NCBI GenBank assembly: GCA_006937955.1
Contig: SSNP01000080.1
Span: 2,472,439 to 2,536,438 of the forward strand
Source: Pachypanchax playfairii
Taxonomy: Eukaryota > Chordata > Actinopteri > Cyprinodontiformes > Aplocheilidae
Length of the DNA stretch: 64,000 nucleotides
Reading direction: 5' to 3'
The notes below the pieces were generated by a model, which worked only from the letters and a program-made list of their open reading frames with translations, made no database searches and was not told the origin of the DNA. This document shows, piece after piece, positions 24,451 through 36,275 of this stretch. Position 1 is the stretch's first letter. The number at the start of each line of letters is the position of its first letter. Made by a program: the position numbers and the translations under genes.

Positions 24451-26705
24451 CATCTAGACAAAACATTTGTCCGCAGAGCAGAGAAAGAAAAGATTGTGAT
24501 CTGTCTTGCCAAGAGCAGGTCATGCAGAGGAGCTGTATACATACATGATGTGTTCATAACAAATCTACCAATATGCTGAGGTTTCTCTTCAGATTTTGCA
24601 TCTTGAATGCAAAGAAGAGAAAATGAGTGGAGTTGCGACTTAACTCTGAGAGATTCTGTCACTTAGAACATTTGACTGCTTGTTTACAAGATTATTCAAA
24701 AATGTTACACACAAAAAAACAAACGAAGTTCTCAGGATTGATTGGTGATGACATACAGCCCAGTTGAGTAGATGTTGGAAGTAATCTGGATTCCTGTTTG
24801 GATCAAAGAATTTTTTGAAAGATTCGTCATTATTGCAAGATGAAAACATGGGGGAATGAGTTGCTTAGAGGAGGTCAGTGCTCAAAGTACTAAAGCAGTT
24901 TTTCAGAGTCTGATGTCGTTTGGTGGGATCAGTTCAATGTTTGTAAGACACACCAGTTTACAGATAAGACTAGTGATTACTGCCCACTCTGAGGATGGAA
25001 GCTTACGGGTTTTAGAAAATCCTTTTTATGTTGCTTGTTCCACAACGATATGCTGAAAAGTGACTATACAGAGTTCTTTTCACTGAGCCTGTCATTTTAT
25101 GTTTCACATGGTGTTAATGTTGGCGACATTCTCAATCAGAGGAAGACGACACCGTGCGGCTCTCAGTCACAGCAGACTGCAGCACTGACGGCATGCAGTC
25201 ACTTGACATCTGATCGTACTGTACACCACGTACTGGTCATCTGGATTTTGGCACTGGCATACAGAGTGGAAAAAAAGGGGACTCGAGGAGAAAAGAGGAG
25301 GAGGCAAAATAAAAGCTTGCCTGCACTGAGGTGTTTAATATGCTACATAATGTCTAACATGCTATAAAAGTCAGATTTAATGGAATGAGCAGATGAGACT
25401 GGTTCATGAGGCAAATTTAGACAAATACCTCGTGATATGAACTTTATTAGTATTTAATATCTTTGAATCTGGTTCCAAACTATGTAGAAACCTTTTGACT
25501 GTCATACTTTATTCTTTACGGTCACGTATCCATAACAGGTCAGACATGTTTGCCCTTTGCATATTCCATACTCAAACTCAAAATACATCCTCATGTCAAC
25601 ATATCTCAGGTTTTGAGATGTGGTGTTTCTTAGCACCATCTTTTTCCAAAAGTAGAACATTACCATCTGGAGCTGCCATTGGCTCCTTGACTTTTGACCT
25701 GACATACAACACGGCTTTCCCGGACAAACCCATGGCCTTGCTCCTTTCACACACGTGACATGTTCTAACTACTTAAGCAGTATGTTGTCCACTTGTCATG
25801 GTGAGTTGTGTACATACATGCCAAACACAATGTTTAAGACTTTGAGGGCACTGAAGAAAAAGTCTGTTAAATTTATTCAAATTCGTTGTGTACATTGTTT
25901 CCATATAATCAGAATAAGACCAAAGGACATGCTGTTCCTCTTTGTTTCAGTTAATATTTCTTGTCAAACTAAAACATTTCATTCACATTAGACTTGTTAA
26001 ATATTTATGTTGATTCAATTACTGTTGTACCAATTTATTGTCTAATGTCAAAGAAATTTTATGTCTTCAGTATGAGACTTCCAGCTATTACAGCTTGATT
26101 TTAATGCTAATATTAATGAAATTAACTTTTAAATTTTTTAATTTTTTTCTCTTTGAATCTTTGAATTTACTTAATTGTATTATGTAGATTAGTTCTACAT
26201 GATCAGAGTAACGTTAACTGCTGTTGTCTTTAAGGTTGACCCAAAATATAGAACAGCTACAAACCCATTTTAAATATTTAATCATCATAGACTAACTAAA
26301 GAAACCAGTTCATCTTTTGTTAAATCATAAGAAAACATGAGAAACAATGCAATAGGTGGCTTATTGCAACATCTGTGACCCATTTTTTAAACTGTTTGTT
26401 TTTCAAGTAAATGTTTCGTTTCTTACTGACATCTGCACAATGTTTTTATTCTTATAAATAGCATTTTTTTCATTGGTTGTTGTTACTATACACACACATA
26501 TTCACACATGTATGGTACATATCTGTCCTTTAAATTAACCTGCTCAGCTGCACATACATTAATCTGAGTATGTTATTTCTCCATAACTATACAGTACTGT
26601 TATTATTATCTGTGAAATTAAGCTTAATGTACAATCTTTTTTTCTACTCTTTATTCTATTGTGTTTTGTGATTTTTCACTTGCATTGCAGCTGCAAAGAA
26701 TGAAT

Positions 26706-26785
26706 TTCTATTCTATTCTATTCTATTCTATTCTATTCTATTCTATTCTATTCTATTCTATTCTATTCTATTCTATTCTATTCTA
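26706..26785. repeat. (TTCTA)16 microsatellite
   Basis: Sixteen uninterrupted copies of the pentamer TTCTA are visible. The preceding sequence (TGCAAAGAATGAATTTC) resembles the 3' end of a retroposed element, so the array may have grown from a LINE/SINE tail. Confidence 0.95.
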
Positions 26786-28214
26786 CACAGGATGTGTTGC
26801 CACACAATGTTTAAATCACACAAACTGTTGTGTTCACCATACTGCATTCATTTATGGTATTTTACTACATTTAACAGACTTACAATTGGCAGAAAAACAT
26901 TTTGTTAGTTATGGTCAGTTGTTCAAATGTGCCAAGTGAGGTACTGATTGTACAAAGAAAGATCCAACATGAAAGAATGAAAGATAAGACAACTTTCAAA
27001 GTAATATCTGACATTAAGACAAACATCCACCACAACTGACCAACAGGCCTGACCAGCTAAATAAAATTAATTCACAGCAGTTAACAAAAATATTAGAAAC
27101 TTGTTCGGACAAGTTGTTGCAAGACACCGACTGTTCTTCTTATCGTCCATGCTGCATAAAACCTGCTGCTTGTAGAACTTTTGTTATGGTAAATAATGAG
27201 AAAACTAGAATAAAACAAGGAGAACTTGGACAACTGGAGCTGATGATCCGAGTATCAGTGAAATCAAAGCTGAGTTTATCATCTTAACAGTCACAGACTC
27301 GGAGCAGAGTGAGAACTTGGCTGCAACATGGATATCTCAAATCAGGCTGTGGGCGATAGGCCCAAGGGTTAAAGCAGGGAATGTTGGGCTTTTCTCTGAT
27401 TGGTCAGATCATGTTCCAACCAGTTACACAATAAAATGAACAAAATGTCAATCAAAAAATGTTCCTTTGGTAAAAAATGTGATGTATTTGACAGTTTTCT
27501 TTTTTTTTTACTTGATTTAGTTGGTCTTTTGCGTTTGTGAGACAAGATACAACGTTACACTGATTTTAATGTAATGATTTTATAATTTGCTTGTTGTTTA
27601 GTAGCTTTTGTGTTTGTTGTATAGGTAACATATACTTTCTGCAACCCAGATTAAACATAAAAATAAATTAACAAATTAAACAAAGAACAAAAATCCTTTG
27701 TATAAGTCAACTCAAGTAATTTAATAAAATAACAAATTGTGTAACATTTTTGCATTGTTTCTAAACTAAGCTGTAGGTTACTTACAAAAAATACTTAAAT
27801 CCTTCAAATTACTTTTTAATTCTGCAAATATTATCCAGTTCAACTGAATTTCCACACCTGAATTTCGAACAACTTATTTTTTATTATTATTTTTATATTA
27901 TTATATTATATATATTATATTATTTTTATATTTTTGCATTTTTTCTATGAACTTGAACACATTTGAACAAAGTTATTTTATGAAAACAAACTTCATGGGT
28001 TTATTTTAGTTATAATTTTACAACATGGTGAATTCAAATAGAAATGTTTAAAGGTCTCCAGATCATCATCCTCTTAAATGTTGATTGTCTCTAGCTTTTA
28101 CTCAAACAGCTTTTTCTCTGATGATGGTTTTACTTGAATTGACCCCTATAAATGTTTAGGGTAGAACAAACAAACAAATAAAACAAACAAGAAAACCCTA
28201 TAAGAACACATGAA

Positions 28215-28576
28215 ACTAGAAAAGCACTCGGAGAGCGCAGACCTCTGCCAAACACCTCAGTTCACACTATATTGTGATTTACACCAAACATTAACCAGTA
28301 TTTTTTTTATCAAACACCTGGATCATTTATTGTGGAATTACATGCAGATGTGTTAAAAACAGCCTTATCCCACAACTATGAAGAATCATTAAAAACAATT
28401 CTCGATCCAGAATGTGATCCGGATCACCTCCAAAATCTACTCACTTCTTCTTTGGACCATTTATGATCCTTTCCTGAAAATGTCATCAAAATCCATCCAA
28501 AACTTTTTGAGTTATCATGTTAACTAACAAACCGACCAGCCCTGATGTAAACATGACCTCCTTGTTGGAGGTAATG
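28215..28576. mobile_element. MITE-like repeat, full copy
   Basis: Begins with ACTAGAAAAGCACTCGGAG then AGCGCAGACCTCTGCCAA, has a conserved core GGATCACCTCCAAAATCTA, and ends with GACCTCCTTGTTGGAGGTAA. The end roughly mirrors the start (ACCTCTGCCAA against TTGTTGGAGGT), suggesting short degenerate inverted termini. A truncated second copy is at 42085-42240. I recognise the GAGAGCGCAGACCTCTGCCAA motif as a widespread interspersed repeat but cannot name the family. Confidence 0.75.
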
Positions 28577-30863
28577 ATGACCAATAATTTGAATTAGACA
28601 TAGAATGCATATATAATCACATGCTAATTTACCAGGAAGATGCTAAGTGGTGCATGTGCAGGATGAGGCGTTCTGTTAGTTTGCAACTAATTATCAAACG
28701 GTTCAGTCAACATCGTTTAAACGGGACAACAGCTGATACGGAAACACTTGGATTAAGTTGTCAGTCTGAGTTCAAACCAAGTGCCTTGCACTTTGTTTCC
28801 AGTATCAGATAAATAATGAACCACAGAAAAGCAAATAGAAAACTATCATCTTCTTTGGCTAAATTATAAAAAATATATATATATGTAAAACGAGAAAGTA
28901 ATTTGCAACACAATCTAATGAAATGTGTGTGAGGGAGAGTGAAGGAAAGCAGCTGATAGCTGGAGATGATATTGTTCCAGGGGGACGAAAGCTAATAGGT
29001 TTGTTTGTGAGGAGGCTGCACCTGCTGTTTGTTAATGGACTGAGCTGTAAATAACTTTGTGAAGCTGTTAGGTTCTCTGCAGAGACTCCAGCATTTCTTT
29101 CTCTTCCACTCTTTCTGTTCTTCACCTTTTTAAGCACATGTACACACAGTTTGCAGGGTCTTTATTTTAACCTGCATGCTTCTGGAGCTGTCCAAGACGC
29201 AGGCTTCAGTGAAGCTGTGTACGTGCATGTATATCTGTGTTGCAGTATTAGGTTTTATGTGGGTGTTGTGTTGAGTGTGGAAAACCCTCTATGTGTGTAT
29301 TTATAGCAGGCCATTGTTGAGCCCCCGGAGCCCTCTGTAATTGGATCTGGTCTCTCTTATTGAGAATGTCAGATGATAAATGGGACAGCGGGTGTCATTG
29401 CTCGTTGTATCCCTGTGACCACTCTATGCTTCACATGATTGCCCTAAGCTCTTATTCCCCTCAGGATTAAATGTATAAATGAACGTTTAGCTGTTGGAAT
29501 TATCATTCTGAAGAGTGTGAGAGGGAGAGCAGTGGAAACCAGTTTGCTCTGTGCTGTTTTGTCCTTTATTGAAGGAACACTTGTACTGTATGATGCTGCA
29601 GAAACTCACATCTAAAATCGATAACATACGCATTGCACAAAAGTTTGCAGAAATAAGGGATAAAACTTGTGATGTTCACAGCTTGTTTTTTCAGTCTGTG
29701 TGGTTGAAGTAACCATCATCTCTTCTTTCAACAAAACTCACGAATATTTTGGAGCTATGAAGCCAAACTGCTGCAGTTTTGAGCGTGAAATATTTTTCTT
29801 TTCTTGCTTGATATATTATATCAGCTGCTCAATGGTTCAGGGCCTCCTTTGTTGTATTTTTAGTTTGAAAATGTGCCAAATGTTTTTTTTAATGGGCTGC
29901 AGGTCTGAACTACAGGCATGGCAGTTTAGCACTTTGACTTTTTTATGGAGCGGCTGTGCTGTAATACGTGCAGAATGTCGCTTGACATTATATTGATGAA
30001 ATACTCTGGGCCTGAAAAAGACATTGTCTGAATGGCAGCAAGTTACATGTCCCTCCTCAACCTGCAAATATCTCTTAGCATCAATGGTGCCTTCAGAGAT
30101 GTGCAAGTTACTCACAGTATGTGCACCAGTGCAGACCCTGCATGTCAGGATTGCTGGTTTCTAAAATGTGCACATGCACACTGTTTCTTTCTGCTTTGCA
30201 TAGTCAACCAAAATTCATAATTTTCCAAAATCTTTTTAGACAACAGTTTTTTACTTAATTTCAATCTGGCTTTGATGAGCCGAAGCTCAGACGAGCATCT
30301 TGAGTTTCTGAACGCACGTCTCAGTTTTTATCACTGTAAAGTTTCAGTTTGTGTTTCCAAATGTAGCATTAAATTTCAGAAACATTTTGAGCTTGTGTTG
30401 TTCTGTTTTTAATCATATCATTTTCAATGTTGTCTTTTAAGTTATATTTCAACTATTTCAAGTTTTAGTGACTGAGAGACTCATATTTTTACTCCTGAAC
30501 GATATATATGAATATATGAAATGATTTCTTTACAGTGTATTTAATTGGTTTGTGGTTTGTTAGTTTATCAAATATGTGATTCTGTCTGCATGATTTTGTT
30601 GCATATGTGTCAATATTTTTTCATAATTACAAACTTGCTTCAAAGATGAAACACCAGATTTAATCCAATCCAATTTATACCCAAAATAAAGTTATGTGAT
30701 CGAGTAAATCTCTCAATATTTTTTGTGACTTTGCGTTTAAAACATTTTGCCTTGTTATGGTGGTTAAAAAAGAAAAATGCATTATGCAAATAATTTACAT
30801 GTAAAATAGAGAAATAATTTAATACTGTGTCATTTAGTAGCTCTGTGGTTCTGTGTGCGTGTG

Positions 30864-31113
30864 NNNNNNNNNNNNNNNNNNNNNNNNNNNNNNNNNNNNN
30901 NNNNNNNNNNNNNNNNNNNNNNNNNNNNNNNNNNNNNNNNNNNNNNNNNNNNNNNNNNNNNNNNNNNNNNNNNNNNNNNNNNNNNNNNNNNNNNNNNNNN
31001 NNNNNNNNNNNNNNNNNNNNNNNNNNNNNNNNNNNNNNNNNNNNNNNNNNNNNNNNNNNNNNNNNNNNNNNNNNNNNNNNNNNNNNNNNNNNNNNNNNNN
31101 NNNNNNNNNNNNN
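30864..31113. other. Assembly gap of 250 N
   Basis: Exactly 250 undetermined bases, flanked on the left by GTGTGCGTGTG and on the right by a pure CA run. The flanks suggest unresolved simple repeat. The open frames that cross the gap are not genes. Confidence 0.99.

Positions 31114-31153
<40 letters not shown>
31114..31153. repeat. (CA)n microsatellite at the gap edge
   Basis: Forty bases of uninterrupted CA follow the gap. The real array length is unknown because the left side is missing. Confidence 0.95.
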
Positions 31154-31158
<5 letters not shown>

Positions 31159-32013
31159 TTCATAGAGCCCCATCTCAGGGATCAAAGTGGCGGTAGAGGA
31201 GGGGGTCTCGCGGACAGGGTGTGGAGTGAATTTGTGTGTATGTTTGTGTGGAAGGGGGGGATTCAAGGTCAAAGCAAGCACATGGTGCAAACCAGAAAAC
31301 ACACCAACACAGGAAGGATGTATAAGGTGCAAAACTGTATATAAATAACTCCATCAATCAACAAGTCACCCAAAATCTGAAACTCAAAGAGTTTTAGCAT
31401 TTTTTAAAAATTACAGGCACCAATTATTAAACAGTTCTGATCATCACACACTGAAAACACAAGGCGCCGTTTAATATGAGACGTAACAGACTTTTACACC
31501 GTGTGAAATGTGATCCTGATGTTTTCTTCCCTTTTTTGTAAATTATCACATCTAAATTGGCTCATTTACACGGATGTGGGTGTTTTGTGTGTGTGTGACA
31601 GAATCTCAACACTTTCTGATAATCTTACACCATTAACAACCTGCCTTGACTAGTAGCTTAGGAAGTAAACCAGGGATGTGTTCATTAAATCTCATTAGAG
31701 AAGTTTAACAGGCTGGAAGATACACTCAGCTGCTATACGGCTACATGAGAAGTGCAATAATACCCTCATTTTAATCTGAATATAATCAGCTGTCAGTTCA
31801 TGTATCTGTTATTCTGAAACTTTTCATTACTACATTTCAATGGACTGGATTTCTGCTTTGTTTCTTACTAGTTTAACATTAGTTCTTTGACATCACCTGC
31901 TTTTTATTAGTCATCTTAGATAGTGCAGCCATATTTCGCTTGGGACTTCAGATTCTTGTCTTGTGTTCATGTTCAAGGTCAAGTTAACTTCTTTGATTCT
32001 AAATTGGCTCTAG

Positions 32014-32014
<1 letters not shown>

Positions 32015-32059
<45 letters not shown>
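32015..32059. repeat. (TG)n microsatellite
   Basis: About 22 TG units in a row directly precede the repeat element at 32075. The two are commonly found together in fish genomes, from general knowledge. Confidence 0.95.
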
Positions 32060-32066
<7 letters not shown>

Positions 32067-32074
32067 GGTTTGTA

Positions 32075-32355
32075 TTTCTGACCTCCTGGGGACCCGTTTC
32101 CTGACTTTTACTATCTTTCTGGGGTCCCAGGGTTCTTGTGGGGACCGAAGCCTGGTCCCCATGAGGGGGCCTCCCCTTTTTAGGGTTAGGGGTTAGGTTT
32201 ATAGGTATGGTGTGAATAGAGTTTTAGTTAGTCTTAGGGTTAGTTATAGATCAGTAATGGTTAAGGTTAGTAAAAGGGTTTGGGTTAGGTATAAATCTAG
32301 TTACTAAAATCAATGGAAGTCAATGGACGGTCCCCATAAGGATAACAAAACACAC
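32075..32355. mobile_element. Short interspersed repeat with GGGGACC ends and internal TTAGG-like units
   Basis: The left end includes CTGACCTCCTGGGGACC and the right end GGTCCCCATAAGGATAAC, which are partly inverted (CTGGGGACC against GGTCCCCAT). The interior includes several GGGTTAG/GGTTAGG units. The block before the right end, CAATGGAAGTCAATGGACGG, is a sequence I recognise as widespread in fish. It is non-coding and flanked by TG-rich sequence on both sides (32015-32059 and 32350-32372). Confidence 0.7.
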
Positions 32356-32395
32356 TTGTGTGTGTGTGCGTGTGAATCTTTGTGTGTTTTATGTG

Positions 32396-32505
32396 GCTCT
32401 GTGATGGACTGGCGACCTGTTCTGACCCCACCACTTGCTCGGTGACTGTGTGGATAGACAGCAGCTCCCCGCGACCCTGTACATGAATAGAAAATAGATA
32501 AATGG
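32396..32505 (+). repeat. Fish SINE/LINE tail fragment (second copy)
   Basis: Matches the copy at 13793 in order: GTGATGGACTGGCGACCTGT, a degenerate ACCCC-x-CC block, then CAGC-TCCCCGCGACCCTGTA and a short ATAGAAAATAGATAAATGG tail. The 5' part of the repeat is missing. Confidence 0.7.
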
Positions 32506-34589
32506 GTAGATTTTACTTCAACTGCTTGTTTTTTTTTTCTTGGTCATTTCATCAAAACAGGCAAATGAGATCACAAATTCAATTTCAAATTTCACAAATC
32601 AAATCAAATTTCAGCTAATTTCAACAGAATGGACAAATGTGAGACTTTAAAGTGAACGAATAGTTAGGTGTTTTGAGGTGGTTTATGAATGTAACAACAC
32701 AGTCTGACACAAGAAGAAACACAGTGTAAAACTATTAAACCACATGAAAATTTATAGAGATTTAAGTTGATGGAAAATGCTCAACTGAGCAGCTGTTAGC
32801 TTGATTCATCTGCATGAATTTATCCCTGATTCTTCATTCTGACTTCTGTCTACTGCAAGAAAGACACTGACTGTATATAACGTCTCCGCACAACCTCACT
32901 TTGTTAAATTTTGACTAATCCTTTAAAACTATCTGCAGCAGGTGAACGTGTGTGAGAATCCTATCCTCAAGAAATAAAAAAAATAAATAAAGCAAGAGGT
33001 TGAGACGGGACGAGCAACATGAATCCTGAGGATCAGTTTTCTTGAAAGGGTGAACGAGTCCTTCTACATCACAAACAAAGAGAGGAACAACTGTAGATGA
33101 TCCGTTTATAGACGAGGCTGCGTGACAAAGACGTGATCATCTCGCGTTGAGGCAAACACTGCCAGGCTAATTAACAGAGTTACATAATCAGTCTGAGGCT
33201 GAGACCCTAATAAAATCACAAGATGCTGGCAGCAGAGCCAGCTGTCAGGTGTTGACACTGAGGACAGAATTTACAGCTTCTTTTTTCTGGATGGTACAGA
33301 AGCTCGTCTGCTGCTCTCATGGCATCTGTCTTAATATTAGTCTATTAATACATTTATATCAGCCAAAGACAAGACTGAACACTTAGAATGCCACACACTT
33401 AAAATATAAGCAGCACACTCACTGGAGACACACACTTCAGGCAGAACAAAGAGATATCGTTACACACACTTAACAAATCAGACCCATGATGGTCAAATAA
33501 CGTGAGAAATGTAACAGGATTTAAAGGATACTATAAACTGATACAGACTTTAATGTCACCAGTTCAGCCCAAAATCCATGTCAGGCATATTTTATTACAT
33601 ATGAGCGTTCTCCTTCTTCTGACTGACCACCTGAATTCTTTGTGCCTCTAACAGATCAGTCTGCTTCCACCCCCTCTGTCATCTCTCATCCTAAAATAAC
33701 CTCCCGAAACCATCTTAAACTTTTGCATCTTTTTTCATCCCGTTTATCACCAGAACATCTGCATAAGATCAAAGATAACATGGTGATAATGTGACACCAT
33801 CTGTAGTATTATTGATTCAACCTTTTCGCTGAATCCAAATGGCTAAATAAGAGTTCATTATAAAGTCAGAACACAGATTTGAATCAAGTGTAATCTACAT
33901 GGTGAAATTATTGTACGATCACCAACAGATTTTTAGGTGTTTGAACATGAGATGAAAAAAAAAAGAAGAATGAAAGAAAGTGTAGAATATACAAAAGACA
34001 AATCAGCTGCTTTTAGGAGTTTTTTTTTCCTTAAACAAGGAAGTTATCCAAAACCAACATCCTGTGTTTATTCAGTTATTGTGTTTATAATAGAATCATA
34101 TTTCAGTACTGAAAACTAATTCTGTCTTGACTTGATAGGGCAACTAAAGAAAACCAGACAAAATTAATAGAAAAAAAAGAAGCCTTTATTTGTTATTTTT
34201 AATCCGACTGAAGGATTCAAACCTCGTGGAGTCCAAACAAAATTCAAAGGAAACACACCTGAATGTTTGTTCATTTGTTCCTCCTTTATTCTGTCAGGAA
34301 TGTCTTACTGGAACACATTCTATTCATAACTCAGAGAAACAAGCCAGAACAAGTTACCAGCGATTCATCAAACACAAACAAGAAAAACCAACACGTGTTT
34401 TACATCAAAACAAAAAACTTAAAATAAAATTTGCAGAATCAATTATTTTTATTTCAGTATTTTATACCGAACAGTGCTCGGGTCAGACAGCTGGGAGATC
34501 TTTGGTTTGTTTAACACTTTTGACGTCAAGAGGTCTGTTGAATCGCCACAACGAGTGATGTCTTTTATTTTGAAAGCGTCAGCGTTTAC

Positions 34590-34709
34590 AGGAAGTGGCG
34601 CGTTTACCTGGCTGTAAAACAGGTGAGGTGATGTCATGGAAAAAAAAAAGTGTAGATTTGTTCATTCGGCGTCTGTAGCTGTTTTTCCTTTGAGGAACGA
34701 TCGATCACT
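34590..34709 (+). other. Candidate distal non-coding exon/promoter of the zinc-finger gene
   Basis: A CpG-containing stretch with an ETS-like CAGGAAGTGGCGCG site (about 34599) runs into the donor-like ATCACT|GTGAGTA at 34709/34710. It lies on the plus strand 1.9 kb upstream of the first coding exon at 36603. It could be an alternative first exon; there is no direct evidence of transcription. Confidence 0.25.
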
Positions 34710-35459
34710 GTGAGTAAAACTTTAATTGGAGTCATGACTCATCATGTATATTGATATATCAAGTCAGAGACAAAAGTCAAAAGGATAAATTGTTCTGTTT
34801 AGTTTTAAGAAACTTGGCAAAGAACTACATTTTCACAATCACTGCAAATTATAAAGTTAACTCACCCTTACAACGAATTTATAATCAGAAAAATAGAAAT
34901 AACGAGTTTGATGGAACAAACAGAATAAAGGAAATCAAAGTTTCATCTTTGTTCATTAAAGATTAATAAGACAGTTTATAAGTACTTTTTGTGAATTAGC
35001 AGGTGTTTTTTATACAGAACAGCAGTTTATTCAATTGTGCTTCTGGTATTTTGGTTGTTTTGTGACTCTAATATATTATACTATATTTCTTTTAAATCAG
35101 ATACTCAATATTCAAACTCAGTTTCTCTCTTTTTTCTGCATCAGTGAGCAGGAAAAAAAACTGTGCTGTTATTTTTGTAGGGTTAAAAAAAAATCTGTAT
35201 TGTTTCCATAATCAAGTCAATACAAAATGTTCTGCAGAGTTTCACGTAACTCACAGAAAGATGGTGCAGTTCCTTTTAAAACTAGAAGATGGTTACTTCT
35301 TCTTTTTAAAGAGCTACTTCCTTCTTTTCAGCTGTTTAGTTGTGTTTGTTGGTGTGTTACATCTGCTGGTAGTATAAGCTGAGGTTTGTTTGGCCTTGTT
35401 TAACGGTTGGATTTAAGAGTTATAGACTATGTTTCGGAAATGAGCTTTGAATCTGGATT

Positions 35460-35586
35460 CAGTCGGACAGACACTGTTTGTCTTTCACAACAACAGGAAG
35501 CCTGAGTGACGTTTAGGCTCGACCTTTGACTTCAGCTTTCATAAAGGCGATCAAGGACTCCCGAGCTCTCCTAGTTACTGTGATGG
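35460..35586 (+). other. Candidate non-coding exon 1 of the zinc-finger gene
   Basis: The stretch contains a CRE-like GTGACGTTT (about 35507) and ends at a consensus donor GATGG|GTAAGT at 35586/35587. The next acceptor at 36601-36602 precedes the coding ATG by 16 bases. An ATG at the very end of this exon would hit a stop 13 bases into the next exon (TGA at 36614-36616), so translation should start at 36619. Confidence 0.45.
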
Positions 35587-35713
35587 GTAAGTAAATCCAT
35601 ACTGTGGTTTTATTCAGTGTTTCTAACTGTTGGCTGATATACAGGAAGCGTTTACTGCTTGTTTAAATCCCCCCCTTCAGTCCAAAATGTTGATTCCATA
35701 TGTAAAAAACATT

Positions 35714-35714
<1 letters not shown>

Positions 35715-35783
<69 letters not shown>
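35715..35783. repeat. (GAAA)17 microsatellite
   Basis: About seventeen uninterrupted GAAA units lie in the inferred intron between the candidate first exon and the first coding exon of the zinc-finger gene. Confidence 0.95.
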
Positions 35784-36179
35784 GCTGCAACTGTTGTGTA
35801 TATCTGCATAAAACCTAAATCACACTGCACAAAGTGTTTCATGTTTTTAGTAAATTCTCTGAACTCACTTTCCAAACTGGAAAAACAAATTACACGTTCT
35901 TTCCTCTGCCAGTTTGTTTTTAGAGTCTTTTAGATGCCTGAATAGTTGCAATGGAAATCAACATGCTTTGTTATTAAAGATGTATTTTTAGTATACAGTA
36001 TATTATAGAGTAATGACAACAGAAGTACAGAGACATTTTTGGACCAGTTGTTACTCATTTTAAACAATGTTGGGTCGGCGCAACAAATGAAAGAAAAGGT
36101 TGTAGTGCTTTAAAAAAATATAAGTTTCACAAGATCTGAGCAAAAAATAACATTCTTAATGATAAAACATGTTTTAAAG

Positions 36180-36275
36180 ATCAGGCTGTGCGGTGGGGTG
36201 GCAGATTCCATGTGGAGTTTCCATGTTCTCTCTGGGTTCTCCAGCTTCCTCCCGTGTGGTGCCAAAATGTTTTTG
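36180..36275 (+). repeat. Fish SINE/LINE fragment (5' part)
   Basis: The run GGCTGTGCGGTGGGGTGGCA, then CCATGTGGAGTTTCCATGTT, CTCTCTGGGTTCTCCAG and CTTCCTCCCGTG matches the well-known fish repeat with a GTGGAGTTTGCATGTTCTCC core. From memory it belongs to the same composite repeat whose tail is seen at 13793 and 32396. It is a truncated copy lying in the intron before the first coding exon. Confidence 0.75.

Larger units (their letters stand above)
24850..30863. other. Gene-poor intergenic region
   Basis: No recognisable exon on either strand. It contains the TTCTA microsatellite (26706-26785), an inverted-end repeat (28215-28576) and a less AT-rich block at about 29290-29520 that could be conserved regulatory DNA. 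A 48-residue minus-strand frame near 25600-25750 has protein-like composition but no family I recognise. Confidence 0.5.
31154..34560. other. Intergenic region with repeats
   Basis: No exon recognised. It holds a TG microsatellite (32015-32059), a TTAGG-rich inverted-end repeat (32075-32355), a SINE/LINE tail (32396-32505) and a relatively complex block at about 33000-33260 that may be regulatory. The short open frames have no family resemblance. Confidence 0.5.

Noticed and set aside
25502..25750. Minus-strand frames near 25.5-25.75 kb with protein-like composition
   Set aside because: The open stretch is only about 48 residues, is not bounded by good splice sites and matches no family I know.
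26706..26785. Regular spacing as a CRISPR array
   Set aside because: It is a pure pentamer microsatellite without spacers, in a vertebrate genome.
30640..31344. Long open frames on both strands across 30.6-31.3 kb
   Set aside because: They exist only because undetermined bases are read as unknown residues; the rest is CA/TG repeat.
32170..32300. TTAGGG-like units as an interstitial telomere
   Set aside because: The units are few, imperfect and embedded in a repeat family with its own ends.
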